From the NCBI GenBank assembly GCA_050084515.1, contig CM114272.1:60326001-60390000 (forward strand): DNA of 64,000 bases. Reading direction: 5' to 3'. Below are positions 33,759 to 46,399 of this stretch, piece after piece. The first letter of the stretch is position 1. Each line of letters begins with the position of its first letter. This stretch comes from Blasia pusilla (taxonomy: Eukaryota > Marchantiophyta > Marchantiopsida > Blasiales). The translations under genes were made by a program, and so were the position numbers. A model generated the notes under the pieces. That model was not told the origin of the DNA. It saw only the letters and a list, made by a program, of their open reading frames with translations, and did no database searches.

Positions 33759-35458
33759 GACACCATTGATGGTGTGAGTAGTGCCTCTGACAACGTGAAC
33801 AATTGTGGAACCCTCGCCTGCCGCCCATCGGTCCCCTTCGATGGGTCAATCTCAACTCCACCTCTCGATGGATCAGTGCCGCTCGCAGCACCCCGAGTCA
33901 CCACCGCAGCAGCCTCAACCTGAGCTGCACTACATATAAACCCTATACTAGCGAGATCCTCACCCGGGTCAGGGTAAGAGGTGTAAGCTCGAGCCACACC
34001 AGGTACTCTCGACTCCGTGCCTTCCCTGAGTTGCATCATCATCATGTCAACAATCCTCTGCTCCAATTAATCAATGCGCGAGACAAGCATTGTCTCTGGT
34101 GCTCCCGATCACTCTCCTCTGGCAGACGGTGGTCCTCTACCACCACATCCAGCAACAACTCCTCAACCTCCTCTAGGACGATTGCCCCCATGCCCTCGGC
34201 CTACCTCTAGACATGCCATTCGACGAAGGTCAAAACATCTATCCCTAGTGTGACTATATCTGTGGCAATAGTCATACTGGTACTATGGTGGGGCTGTCCT
34301 CTATGGCTTTTGAGCAATCGAAGGCGTTCATGGTCCTCTCCCATGTTTTGGGGAGTCTCTCTACCTATGGGCCCCTCAACACATCCAACAAGAAAACATT
34401 GGTCCCTGTTGGGCAACATATGTAGGTACGAGTTGTTGCCTTATAGGCTCACGGTACCCGCCTTGCTCTCTAGGCACACTAGCCACCTCCCGTGGTACTG
34501 GTGCTCGTCATGGTACCTATGGGGTTACCATTGCTCATGGACCCGTCGACTCCCGAGAAAATCGAGTGGTCACTACCTGCTCCTCACTCATGTTGAGCTC
34601 AATACGCCCACACAACTCGAACACCACCTTCAATATGGGCTTCGCTATGTGAATCAACACCACATCTTGGACTCTCCTCCATAGTTCTCGGTCCAGAACC
34701 AATACTAGACTGACTGCGCCTCAGTCACTCCATAAGTAGCAATGATCAGCCTCCTCATGCGCATGAATACCTCTCTCAGACTCTCACCCATCGTCACTGA
34801 AAATCCTATAGACTCTTCAGCTTGTCAGTGCGTATGCCTTGTAGCTCTTCCCCAACTCTCAGAAGAACTCCACTGTGGGACTGAAGATGGTTGGCCCTCT
34901 ACCCCCAAAGGTCTCTACCACATCGCCTATCTCACTGCCCTCCTCTCCATCTAGTCTCCGGGCTGATGGTGTGGGTCTCTCTCCTCTCACGATTCCATCA
35001 TATGCCTCGTGACCACCAGTGGACACATACCCTGGAGCCCAATACATCCTCCAAGCATCGATCTCTACTAAATATAGCCATCGGAACTCCATGTAATCAT
35101 CCATTGGAGGACCCTCCAAGTGGTGGAATAACTCCTTCCATGCCATGAAAGGGTTGAACCGTCTCGGGGTCCATATCTCTTGGAAATCACACCACGTGTT
35201 GAACTCCTGGATAAGGTCATCTAAGTCAATGGTTCCCACTGTACCTGCAAAACGACGCATGCTCGAGTGGCCCATGTCGTCCATCTCTTGCCAAGTGACA
35301 CTGTCTCTATCCGCGATCTCGTCACCAAACCCTTTGTCCAACGATGACGATCTAGCCACGGATGGAAGTCGACGGAGCTCGTCACTCGTAACCCCTCGGT
35401 ATCTCACTCCACTCTGTGTCATACCACTACTACTTCTTGCACTACCCAGTTCTTCCAA
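33755..35458 (-). pseudogene. DM3 gag
   Basis: The N-terminal 199 codons (35,458-34,859) are open and carry FMAWKELFHHLEGPPMDDY and the DDLIQEFNTWCDFQEIW segment, matching DM1. The central part has many stops. The zinc-knuckle region (about 34,250-34,400) is degenerate, though YCHRYSHTRDRCFDL is recognisable. The C-terminal part (34,066-33,755) retains CSAAQVEAAAV, with CAG where DM1 has TAG. Confidence 0.8.
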
Positions 35459-36720
35459 ACCCGGGAAGAACGCCGTGATGACAACCCTGTCTCACGCGTT
35501 CAAGCACTCAGACTCACCGAGAGTCTCCCACACTCTTCACTAGCTCACCTACGCTAATGGTAATCCCGTGACGACACACCCGACCTCACGCACACTCAAC
35601 ACTCGGGCTCACCACGAGCCTCCCAACTAACTCACCTAAACTACCGACACTCTCGGGTCATACACGTGACCCCTACTTGGCAACCGCCGTGTATCCACAG
35701 ACATGCTATACATGCATGGAGACTACACTCGTCACCATCGCTACACCCATCTAGCCTTAGTAACTACCCGATACCCAACACTCTCAATCACATAAGATAA
35801 GCATGGGAAAAGAGACTCAAATGGGTAACCTGATCATGCCCTCCAACCTACGGCATCGTCAACACGCACTCCTCCATGTGGTGCGGCAACCTCCGCAACA
35901 CGACACTCTCCTCGACCAATACGTTGAACATCCCATCAACATCGGTGTGTATGTCTCCATCAGAATCCTTGCAAATCCCAGCCACGCCCAAAAAACATCA
36001 CATCCTGAAAATCTTTCCGCCCACCCCCAGACGCGCCTTGAACCTCAACTCAACCCCGTCCAAACTCAACCATGTCATCCCATCTATCACGTCACCCGCG
36101 CCTCTACCACGTCGCGCTACTATGTCCACCCTGGCCCCTAGTACATCTGCCGCCCTGCCCCTACCACATATGCTGCTACCAACCATGTATGTCCCATACC
36201 ACGTTCGCTCCTATCGACCACGTTTACCCCTTACCACGTGTATCCCTCTTACCACATCGTGAAGGTGCCGACCATGGCGCTCCTAACCACTTGGGGGAGG
36301 GAGAGGTGAGGGTCGGTGATCCTATGGGGGCCTCCCCAAAATTTGGGCGCGGGGGGGCTACGGGGAAGGGAGGGGAAGGGTCACGGACAAGGGCCGCGGC
36401 TCACCGCCCTTGGCTCTTGGCTCCCAACTTACATCCACCTCCGCCCCGTCCCGGCTCCTGCTCGCCGTCACCTACGGCCTAACCCTAGCCATGCCTAGCC
36501 CTACACGCCTTTGCAACCCTAGCCCCCCGACGGCTACAAGCTCTCAACGTGCTTCTTTCTCTATACTCCCGCTTTGCGCCGTTCTCTTGACGCTCCAACA
36601 GTACTCTACGCTGCACCCAAGCGCTCTTGCCCGACCCCCACTCTACTGTTGTCCCTCCTCACCCGCACCAACAAGATCTGAGAAGAAAAACAGATAGCGC
36701 TTTCATGCACAACTTTCCGA
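35459..36720 (-). repeat. DM3 leader/5' LTR region
   Basis: 35,460-35,900 is the inverted counterpart of the DM1 leader. Beyond that to 36,720 the sequence is C-rich on the plus strand with frames lacking motifs; it may include the LTR but no second LTR copy is present for comparison. Confidence 0.55.
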
Positions 36721-37699
36721 GCGATAAAATGACAACAAAATGCCAATCAGTATATCCAGGGGCTTCCCATTGAGGCAACTCGCTTGCCTACCTCTAATCA
36801 ACGAATTCCCACCAACCACCTGATATCTTTCTCATGTAAAAATAAAGAGTAGTAAAAATGGAACACTTGGCCTAAAACTCCACTCCTCAGTCTACATCGA
36901 TATATCGAGCCTTGTCCACCGTGTGCTATCAAGGAATCCAAACGCTAGCACCTAGTCGTAACTCACACACACGAGCAAGAATGATACTCCAACGGCTCAA
37001 CATGAGAAAGATGGCTTGGGAAAGCCATCTTTCTCCCTTATATAGGGTTGGGAAGAGCTAAAAGGGTCTTTCCATAAAAATAACTATCCTTCTGGTAACC
37101 TCCATGTATAGGTTACCAAGGGCGGGTGACCTGCTCAACAAGTCACCCGGTTGTGAAAGACCTTAACATGAAAGTTGTGAGAAACGACATTTCTGACACA
37201 ACAGACCTATCCTCAACCTCATTCGCCACCTCGGAACAAAGTTACACTCAAGATAGTCCATTAGCTCCTATGCCTTATCCACGATAGATCTCGGCCTATC
37301 GGCTACTCAGATGTGACAAAGTTTTGCAAGAATTTCATATATACATATGATATATATTCAAGGATGGAATATGCAAATATTCTTAGTAGAGATGAGGAGG
37401 TGATCATGGTGGTATTCTTCAATTCTTAACCTCTTACAATGGATAACTCTCTTGTTGAACCATCAACCATTATCAAGGAGATATACCAAGAGCAACAAGA
37501 ACATACTACAATTGCGTATGAGATCATTGAGGTTGTTCCTGATTTGAGGGTTGAACTTGCCACATTGGAGAAGAGGAGAGTGTTAACATTATGGAAGAGG
37601 GATGCGTTGTACCTGTAATAAGCCCTCTTCTTCCATTCAAAAAATTTCAAAAGATTTCTTAGAACATGATGGAGGATTCGAAACCATTCTACCATATAA
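36721..37699. other. No gene recognised
   Basis: Mixed sequence; a minus-strand 89-codon frame (37,426-37,695) and its plus-strand complement show no motif. Possibly LTR or flank of the neighbouring chromodomain element. Confidence 0.45.
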
Positions 37700-38454
37700 G
37701 TTCAAAAGGATGAGATAGAGGGCATGGGATGGTGGGAAATTGAACATCCCCTTACATCCATATAATCCACGAATGAAAATTATTTTGTGTCATACACCTA
37801 CTCCCTTGAATTCAAGTGTTGTGTATCGTCGAAGCTTGCATTTAGCAAGTCATAATCTTCTTATTGGTCTGCATCCAAACACACTCATATTAGCCACGAT
37901 TTGGATTAACTAGCCTTGCATATTCCGAGTCTTGGTCTCAAGCCACTTGTAACTCTCCACCTCACAGGAACCATTCTAGAGTTCAAAGGTAGAATGCCCC
38001 TTGAGGCCTCTCCTCTTCCTTTATATACTTAGAGATAGGTACAATGAAGACAAATTAGCTCTACCTATCCTTATGCCACGTGCCATATTCTCATAACATG
38101 AGAGGATCTTTTTTGGACTCTTATGTCCCTACCTCATCTCCCCCAACCTCATCCTTATCTTATTTTTCACTAACCTATGGTCTCACTCTCATCTTTTTTC
38201 AACCTTATCCTTACTTTTCACCAACATATTGCCCCACTCTTATTTTTATCTCATGTATCTTGTCTTCTTTTTTTTGGTTAACTCTTTCCTACTTATGCGC
38301 TGCATGTCATAGATTCTAATTTAATTATGACTAACAAAGGATGGTTATAAAACTCCTCCTATTTAAGCCACAACGTCCTTACTATGAGAACTTTCAAACT
38401 CTTGCACTATTAATCGTGTGTTGGCCAAGTTGGCTGAGGGTCCCATGTGGCCTT

Positions 38455-38563
38455 AAATAGTGGATATCCTTTCCATTGGACCAAGTATTCAACTTATTGG
38501 TGATGAGCTCCTCGAGTTTGTTTCTTCAAGATACGTTCCACTTCAAATTCTTCATGATCTCCG
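38455..38563 (-). pseudogene. Chromodomain of the chromovirus integrase
   Basis: The minus strand reads EEFEVERILKKQTRG and, after one stop (TAA), VEYLVQWKGYP: a classic chromodomain, which binds methylated histone H3 and steers integration. Its position after integrase confirms the element class. Confidence 0.85.
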
Positions 38564-38843
38564 ACTATTTAAGGTAGTTGTGGAGGAAGAATATTATCTT
38601 CAAATCTCTTACGGCGTGGAAAAAATGGTCGGAGAAGAGAGACATGAAACACATAATGGATTTTGATATGCATCGGTAGGTCTAGCTTTTTACGCCACGA
38701 CGTCCACTTTTTGTAGGATAGTGAAAAGCTCAATATAGCAAGGGTTAAGCTTAAGAACTCCTATTAGTGATAAATTGGTTATTTCTAACCAAACCTTATC
38801 CCCTTCAAAAAACTCGACAATGAGCATCCGCATGTTCTTTTTA

Positions 38844-39640
38844 TCAATTTTGGGTAATAGTCAACTTCTTCTTAGCAAGTTGGATCCTTTTCAGAATCTG
38901 ATCCACAAACTCATTAACTGTAGCTACTTTTGCAGGTTCCCTCAGAATTTCCCCTATTCGAGTGAGACTAGAAGGAATTAAGGGATGCTCGTCGTGGATT
39001 AAAAAGAAGGGTGTTGCCTTAGAGGAAGAGTTCATGCAATTATTATATGAGAACTCTACTAAAGATAACAATGAGTCACATCCTTATTGATCCTTCAATA
39101 TTAAGGCGCGTGGCATATCCTCAATGGTACTGTTGGCCCTTTCAATTTGTCTATCAGTTTGAGGCTGATAAGCCGTAGACATGGCTAGTTTAGTTTGAAG
39201 CAATCCGAAAAAAGCCTTCTAAAATAAACTTGTGAAATGGGTTCCCGTATCAATGATAAGCACTTTAGGAAGACCATGATGGACAAAGACTCTCTCGATG
39301 TAGATACTAGCCAACTCCGGTGCAGTGACAGTCTTCTTGATAGAACGAAGATGTATCATCTTGCTTAGTCTATCCACAAAGACTACGATAGAGTCATATC
39401 TCGTGATTTTACTTGGTAGCTCAAAAACAAGATCCATAATGACTTATTCCCAACGTTTTTGAGGTGTTGGGATGGGCTGTAATAATCTTGCTGGTTGTAT
39501 GTTACTAGCCTTGATTTATCGACAAATCATACAACTCCTTTCATATACGTCAACATCTTCTCTCATTTTGGGCCAATAGTATGCCCATTGTAATCCCTCT
39601 AAGGTTTTTTCAGCTCCTATGTCACCCGTAATGACTATGT
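38844..39640 (-). pseudogene. Chromovirus integrase
   Basis: The frame 39,437-39,219 has MDLVFELPSK, VVFVDRLSKMIHL and HHGLPKVLIIDTGTHF (catalytic Asp regions; the usual SDRG is DTGT). The frame 39,071-38,844 has EFSYNNCMNSSSKATPF, typical of the core's end. The glutamate region between (about 39,100-39,218, including TDRQIERANSTIEDMP) is in a separate frame. Confidence 0.8.
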
Positions 39641-39659
39641 CTTGAGCTTCAGATAATAC

Positions 39660-40440
39660 TTAATCTTTATGTAAAACTAATCCTTGAGCCTTATGTACTT
39701 TGTTGGCATGAATAACAACTATAATTTCTTCATCCTCCTTTGTGGCTTTGGTCAACTTTTTCCACCAATTACAACCAGAGTAAATCTCCACTTCAGACAT
39801 GTTATTCATCTGTGATATACGAGTTAGGACGTCCGCCAAGTACTTCTTTCCTTCCACATAGAAAATTTTCATGTGAATTGTTGTCGCCATTCTGCCCATC
39901 GAATTTGGCGTTTGGAGAGCTCCTTTTGAGACTCTAAGCAGACCAAGGGCTTGTAATGAGTCTCCACCATAAACTCCTTATCGTCCAAGTAATGTTTCCA
40001 ATGTTTGGTTTCCAATACAATAGCAAGTTATTGTCGCTCAGTTATATGGTAGTTTTGCTCCGTTGGCAATAGCTTGCGAGAAAAGAAGGCAATAGGATGC
40101 CATCCATACTCCCATGCTTGTTGTAGTACTCCTCCAATGCTAATACCTGAAGCATCTGTGGCCAACTTGATGAGTCGATCTAGATCATACCACTTCAAAA
40201 TAGGGGCTTTGATCAAGGCATCCTTTAATGATTGAAAAGCAATCTCTTGTGATGTGCCCCAATTCCATTATTGTCCTTTCCCTAGTAAAGTTGTCAATGA
40301 TTGTGCAATTTGAGCAAAACCTTTGACAAATCTTCAATAGAATTCTGTTAACCCTAGAAAAAAATTTCATTAAGTTTGATCCCAAGTGCACTCCATTTTT
40401 GCATCGCTTCTACCATCTTACTCATCACTTGAATGCTGTA
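39660..40440 (-). pseudogene. Chromovirus RNase H and end of RT
   Basis: The frame 40,216-40,028 reads APILKWYDLDRLIKLATDASG, then GGVLQQAWEYGWHPIAFFSRK, the RNase H start. The frame 39,899-39,660 contains FYVEGKKYLADVLTR, its end. Upstream traces (40,391-40,185) are the RT connection. Frameshifts and stops throughout. Confidence 0.75.
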
Positions 40441-40444
40441 ATGT

Positions 40445-41962
40445 ACAACTCTAGGAAAAAGATACTCTTTCTATCGCAAAGTTCCAAGTTTGTTCCTAAG
40501 AGACCAGTGTTTCCTGAGTAAAGAGAGGTTTTATAAAGAATATCAAGGATAAACTCCTTCTTCACAAAAATGTTTCACTAACTCCAATAACTAAATCTTC
40601 ACTAAGACAAAAGAACAAAATGATTTTCTTTCCTCTTGGTCAAGACTCTTCTCAAGTGCAGAGGAAGACTCTTGCGAATCTTCAATAACAAAGCTCCATG
40701 AAGACCTCAAGAATGACGTCTCACCCTACTTTCAAAACTAAATCTGTCATGCCAGGTTATTCATTGTCTTTCCTACGCTTCTTCTGGATTATATTCTAGA
40801 ATTTTGAAACTACAAGACTCAACTCTCATCTCTACTACAGCATGATAGGATCCACATTCAATTTCGCACATCAGAAAGCATGAGAGAAGACTCTTCTTCT
40901 GCATCAAAGAGTGAAAGAACTAGAAAAGTATTACAAGCTTCAGAAAGTAAAAGACTCTTTAGCTCGGATCATCCCTCTACAAAACTTTCTACACACGCAT
41001 TTACAGTCATTGCTTCAGTAAACATTGTCGCTAAATAATCCCATCTTGTAACATAAGGAAGCACCAAGACTTCTGGTAAACACAAGATGCACGGAACAAT
41101 ATTGGGGAATTCAAGACACAAGGGAATGATCCCTTCTTCTTTTGATTTACTCTTTAAATACTCGTTACAATCTCTGATTGATCGTCCTATTCTAACGTAG
41201 AATTGTAACTGCTACTCCTACTTTCTCCACTCAAATTCTCCAACCCTCCATCTTCCTAAGACGGTTGGTTGCCTTGGCAATTCATTTTTGCTCCCTCTTA
41301 ACCGCTGTGCCATTCCAATTCTGGCTTCCAAAATTTCCGTGATAGTTCAGTCTTCGCCTTCTTCGTAGTCTTTGCTTTGCAGTCCTATCTTTGCGCAAAG
41401 ACTCTTATCCTTATTTCATCGCAAAGAGTCCTCCTTTCTACTTTCTTTCACTCTGCTGCCTTCAAAATATTTCCTATCTTTCTATTCCTATTCTTAATAC
41501 TCTTTTCCGCTTTCTAAAGATTCTTTGACTTCTTCTGCTTCTTCCTCTTCCTTCTTAGAATTCTTAGTCTTTGCTCTTGGATCTTCACTCTTTGTTCTTT
41601 GTACCCAATCTTTGCATAAAGACTTCCTTTTTTCTTCTTTAAAAAGAAGCTTTTCCCAGTCTTCGTTGACAGTCTTCAATAACATTCTTACTGCGATCTT
41701 TTTTTACGAAATACCCGCGCTTCTTCTTATAACTTCTTTTCCACTCTTTTCCCTATTTTACATAATTCTCACTCTTCCAAGATAGTCCTTAATCTATTAA
41801 CATCTCTTGTCCTCTCATCAAAGTTCTGACAGTCACTTTTCTCAAATTTTCAATAAAGTAAGACTCTTTACTTTCGGTCTAGAGTCTTCAGTCCTTGCTC
41901 AAGGAAGACTTTTGTACAAAACTTGATCTTTTTGTCAAAATTTCAAAAACGTGGGCTCTACA
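40445..41962 (-). repeat. TX-F 3' LTR region
   Basis: Begins on the minus strand at 41,962 with TGTAGAGCC just after a purine run (GAGTGAGGGGG), the same layout as TX-G at 54,675 (TGATACCC after GAGGGAGGAGG). It is rich in AAGACTC/CTTTGC words shared loosely with 54,100-54,675. The far LTR end could not be fixed. Confidence 0.55.
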
Positions 41963-41999
41963 TACCCCCTCACTCAAATGTGAGCCGTCCCAGCAAACA

Positions 42000-44220
42000 C
42001 TCTTCTACTCTACTCTAGTGTCGTAATGTGCTTAAGGACTCATATCATCTGGAAATTCTACAATTTCTACATCAAGAGGAGGTCGGCCATGAATGGTCTA
42101 AGGTTATTCTTTATCCACTCCCTCCATCCTTCTACAACCTTCGAAGAACCTAAAAATTTGTTGTGCACTCTTACCTCCGAAGGTACAAAAGGCGCTATGG
42201 GCGGTTCTTGTACACGCGGTGGATCTGCCACCTTAGGCAATACAGTAGTATGCTACGCAAACTGTCTCTTCCAATGGTTGTCAATATACTCCAACTCCTC
42301 CGTGATTTGGGCTTCAAATTTATGGATTGCCTTGTTGATTAAATCCTGGGCCTCTTCTGGTTCTTCGCGTACTTCCGCCCTAAGTTTGTGATCGGCTTCC
42401 AGCATTGCAAGCTTCACTATGATTTGGTTCCACTGAGATACCAAGTCACTGTTTTTCTTTTGCTAATCCCTAATCAGCTTCCCTTTCTTTTCACTCTCCA
42501 ACATTGCACTTTGGAAACTAGCATGGAGAAGATCAATTCGCTCTTGCAGCTTCTGCGTGTTCAGCAAAGACTCTTGTAATTGCGCAAAGAGTTGATCTGC
42601 TCCATGCTTGATGTCGATGGCCAAGCTCTCCCATTTTCTAGCGTTCCGTGCTTCATATCATGCCTCTACTAGCTCTTCTTCAGTTTGGCAAAGAGCCTTC
42701 TTTAGTTATCCAATTTTGTTTTCTTGCGCCCGATTCTGGCGCTCCATTGACTCTTTGATCGTCTTCTGCATTGAGTAAGCCGTAGGTTCTTGAGGACTTC
42801 TAGGTATTCTTGTATCGATGCATGGTCGGAAAAGTTCCTGATCTGCTTGAGCTTCCCGACTAGTGGTTCCGCGACTTCCAATAACAAAGTCAAATGTCTC
42901 AAGGTTGTGTGCACAGGCTGCACAATAAAACTGTCTACAGAATCGGAAGGGACGACCACTGGTTTGACTGCTTTGGTTGCAGGTGTCTTTGTTGCCTTCT
43001 CCTCCGCTTCTTGATGTGCTTCTATTCGAACCTCTTAGGTCTCGGTACCTCAAGCGATTGTGAGGGCGGCTGAGACAAAGACCCTTCCGCACGTCTGTGC
43101 CTGGTTCTCGGCACACTTTGAGGTGTTGCCGCTAGTGTTATTGCCACTACTTCTCTAGAACCTGAAGTAGATGCTTCGGTGGTCTTCGGTCTTTGAATTG
43201 GAGTAGCCATGCCCCACTCTGAAGAATCGTCAAGGGTAATCTCCCCGACTTGAAGATACAAATGAATTAAGAAGGGAGAGAGATACGATTTCTCTCCTGG
43301 TGTCAATGCTACTATCAAACCAATTACATGGGCTTGTACAAGCCCGCAAAATATACTCCTGGCTCTTTGGGCTGTAGATGCATGTTCCAAAGAGCATAAC
43401 CCTACTTCACCATCTTATTGCTCATATAATACGTTCTACCCGGATTGAACAAGACCTGGTATACTTTACAGAATTGCACGAATAGGGAAGGACTCTACAT
43501 CTGCGGCTTGTAGCCATTCCTTCCCAATCATTCCGTGGTTACGCAACCAAGCTCTTCTAATTCTTCATGTCGAACAAGAGCCTCATAGTCCAGCTCCTCT
43601 TCAAGTGCCACGGGAAGCTCATACGTGAGGCCCCACAAATCAGCAGAACAAGAGGCCGGCTGCGCCTGATACTTGTATCCCTTCTTGCCAAATTCAATGA
43701 CCTTGGAACTCGAATGTAGTTCCGTGAGTAACGCCACCGAAGACTACGACCAATTTGCTCCAAAGAACTGCCACAAAGACCTCTTATACAAGGCTTTGCG
43801 TAGTTTCCTTGAAATCCCTAATGTCGGATACACTCCGCACTTTATGAGAGCCATGTCCTCCTTACTACTCTGGTCTTTTTGCTTCCTCCGGTTCTTGCGA
43901 GATCTCTGCAGGGCCCTCTTTGGTCGACTCTTGGCGGTTCTGGGTCCTCTTGCCATGAGAAATGAGCGAACTTGTGCCCCTGGTCTGACTACTCTGCGCG
44001 TGATAACCTCCAGTCTTACATAACGGCCGCTCCTTCCGTAACGTCTTCTTGGCGTTCTTCGCGACCTAGTGCGGAGAACCCAAGGACAAAGAGTATGCTC
44101 GAAAAGAAAAAGACTGCAAAGACCAAAAAGGAAAAGACCCGAGACGAGGACCACCATCCCTTGCCTTTCGTGAGTCTTCGCAAGTCCTTGGGGTCCTCAC
44201 TTCACCATTCCTGAAATCTT
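42000..44220 (-). pseudogene. TX-F third ORF, downstream of integrase
   Basis: A coding-like region between integrase and LTR, readable in pieces: 44,157-43,744 (LRKALYKRSLWQFFGANW), 43,737-43,528 (KKGYKYQAQPAS, LTYELPVALEEELDY, EELGCVTTE), 43,390-43,022 (SYLSPFLIHLYLQVGE, STSGSREV), 42,959-42,702 (LRHLTLLLEVAEPLV) and 42,444-42,000. Each piece aligns with the same-position region of TX-G (54,717-56,900), so it is a genuine protein of about 650-700 residues carried by this family. It contains a glutamate-rich helical C-terminal half. Function unknown; it occupies the env position but shows no signal peptide or membrane anchor that I can confirm. Confidence 0.7.
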
Positions 44221-44265
44221 TAGCACCGGTCCTGTGCCTGTGTTCTTTATCCCCTCCCTCAGTCT

Positions 44266-45186
44266 TCAGTCAGGTGTATAATATCTTTGCAGATGCATGC
44301 CATTCACCCTTGTCGGCAATGCTTCTCCTTTCAATGTTTCCAATTGTAAAGAACCATTTTCAAAAATCTCCTGAACCCGGTAAGGCCCCATCCAGTTTAA
44401 CTTCAGCTTCCCTGGGAACTTTAGACAACGGTTGTCAAAAAGTAGCACCAAGTCCCCTTCTCTTATTGATTGTGGTCTCAGTTTCTTGTCATAGCGTCTC
44501 TTCCTTTGTGCTTGGACAGTCTTTGGATGTCCAAGGGCAAGATGTCTTGCCTCCTCCAGAGCTACCAAGTCTTCGTTCCTCTTTATTGTGGTAGCCGACT
44601 CTTCTTCGTCCCTCTCTTCTTCTAAAATTTGGTAGGTGGGCACATCCCATTCAATTGGAACAAATATTCCGTACATCAAATAGAATGGTGTGTACTTGGT
44701 AGTGACTTTCTCCGCTGTTTGGTATGCCCAAAAGGCAGCAAGAATCTTGGCATCCCAATCATATGAATAGGTGATAGTCAAGCGGGTCAAGATCCAACAA
44801 ATAAGCCCATTGGACTTCTCAGTCAACCCATTGGCTTTGGGATTGTACGGGGTAGTCTTCCTGTGCTTAATCAGAACATGGTCGGTCAAAGCTTCGACCG
44901 TCTAGTTGAGGAAAAGAGTTCCCCGGTCGCTCACTAATTCCAGAGGACAACCATATCTAGTAATGATCATTTCCTATAAAAACTTAGCCATTGCTTCACT
45001 GTCATCTTTCCTAGTAGCAACTGCTTCCACCATCTTGGTGCAATAATCCGTAGCAATTAAAATATACTTTCGGCGGGTCTGCTGAGTTGCAGGTGAGATA
45101 GGTCCCACGAATTGATACCCCAATTCTCAAAAGGGGCCAAGGGAAGAATAGGTACGAAAGGCCAACAAGAGGTCGTTGTGGTCCTT
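44266..45186 (-). pseudogene. TX-F integrase (C-terminal two thirds)
   Basis: The frame 44,889-44,266 has RKTTPYNPKANGLTEKSN (glutamate of the DDE triad), FWAYQTAEKVTTKYTPFYL and the GPY/F module KLNWMGPYRVQEIFENGS. Upstream to 45,186 it reads WPFVPILPLAPF and YCTKMVEAVATRKDDSEA with stops. The upstream part is displaced by the DM4 LTR, which joins at about 45,186-45,190. Confidence 0.85.
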
Positions 45187-45190
45187 ATCG

Positions 45191-45958
45191 TGCCCATACA
45201 CATTGCTACACAACATACATCGCTGTCATTGAACACATACACAAACACGCACAATCCCATGCTAACTCATGGCATCCAAACAACCAGACAAGAAGAACCA
45301 AAATATCTCCAATAAAATAAGATCCAATCTTTCTCACAACACCATAGTTCTCACATGCGTGCACTCTCACATGTCTCTCTCAATATCAAACCAAACCCAC
45401 TCTCCTAATGAGAGGCTTGGGTTACACACACAAGGCAAGCAAGACCATAACTCCGCTGCCTTATGCCAAGAGGTTCAACAAAGAGAGAATGAGCTCTCAA
45501 GCTCTCTCTCCTTGAGGTATACCCCTCCCCTCTCCCAAGTTCTCTCCATGGTAACCTATGCTCCCAAGTCACCTCCTTGGCTCTTGACCTGATGTAGGAG
45601 GTCAAGGGCCACTTACCAAAAATAAAAAGTTGATCATATACTCAAAATGGTACATACCTAAAATAGTAAGTTCTTCAATATGGCTCCAAATGAGCCGAAA
45701 CAAAGGAGAAACCTGCTCTCTTAGGTTTCCCAGGGCCTCAGCAGTTCATCCTCAACCTACTAAGCTTGTCCTTCACTACTCATGAAGGTGCTCTACTAGA
45801 TCTCACCGATCTATCCTAAAAGATGTGATAATTGTCGTGCGCATACACATCGCTACACAACATACATCGTTGTTACCGAACACATACACAAACACGCACG
45901 ATCCCATGCTTACTCATGGCATCCAAACAACGAGACAAGAAGTACCAAAATATCTCCA
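45191..45958 (-). repeat. DM4 3' LTR with X-Y-X structure
   Basis: A ~125-bp block at 45,191-45,312 recurs at 45,837-45,958 with about 525 bp between. The minus strand begins TGGAGATATT and ends GGGCA (TG...CA). A C-run follows at 45,961 (polypurine tract on the minus strand). This mirrors DM2 although the two LTR sequences are only partly similar (shared word ACAACATACATCG). Confidence 0.65.
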
Positions 45959-46140
45959 ATCGCCCCCCTAGCTAGTGGTTAGGTCCCTCTAACTCGAGAT
46001 AGCCATCTATCCCTATCTACCATGACATACATCTCTCGGACGCTAAGAGCAAGAAGGTCGGGTGCTCATGTGGCCCCATCGTTAGTCACCTTCGTGTCAT
46101 CCATGTCACAGATATAAGTAGGAATGTAGAACTACCTACT

Positions 46141-46365
46141 TTATGTACATTTGGGACACATCCATCATCCTTGAGGAACCCTAATGAGAGGTGGCGTCAA
46201 ACATGCCATATGCCATCCTCTCGAACCCCCATCACAGACTAGCATAGTGGCTCCACCACGGGCGAAACCACACAACATATACCGCAAGCCTGCAAGAACT
46301 ATTGCTAAGCTAGGATCAATTGTACCGTCAATGGTCAAAAGATGACATGGTGCACAATTACGCAC
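46141..46365 (-). pseudogene. DM4 C-terminal PHD finger
   Basis: NCAPCHL...TIDPSLA links to the finger: YMLCG (first Cys changed to Tyr at about 46,281), ATMLVCDGGSRGWHMACLTPP (one Cys changed to Gly), RVPQG, a TGA at 46,165-46,167, then W-M-C-P-K-C-T and the final TAA at 46,141-46,143. Apart from those lesions the Cys4-His-Cys3 spacing is preserved, and the last CP-K-C pair, lost in DM2, is present. This copy independently confirms that the DM polyprotein ends in a PHD finger. Confidence 0.85.
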
Positions 46366-46399
46366 ATGGTCCTTCTAAACCATACCAATAAGAGAACAC

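Larger units (their letters stand above)
29465..36000 (-). mobile_element. DM3: Ty3/gypsy element of the DM family, 3'-truncated
   Basis: On the minus strand: leader (about 36,000-35,459), gag, protease, methyltransferase, RT, RNase H and the first residues of integrase (VRHAHEDLGHFGVKRTY), where it stops at 29,465 against block Y of DM2. It lacks the integrase core, PHD finger and 3' LTR. Its gag and protease resemble DM1 more than DM2, so it belongs to the DM1 subfamily. Many stops and key-residue losses show it is old. Confidence 0.85.
37700..40440 (-). mobile_element. Chromodomain Ty3/gypsy element (chromovirus), 5'-truncated
   Basis: RNase H, integrase and chromodomain in order on the minus strand, followed by a probable 3' LTR (37,700-38,430) that has a TTAAATAGG box as a possible promoter. 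Gag, protease and most of RT are missing; RT traces end near 40,440. It is unrelated to DM and TX in sequence and decayed by stops and frameshifts. Confidence 0.75.

Noticed and set aside
38080-38319. Hydrophobic 79-codon plus-strand frame resembling a membrane protein
   Set aside because: Lies in the chromovirus LTR region; repeats of YFSPTYCLTLIF-like words come from pyrimidine-rich repeats.
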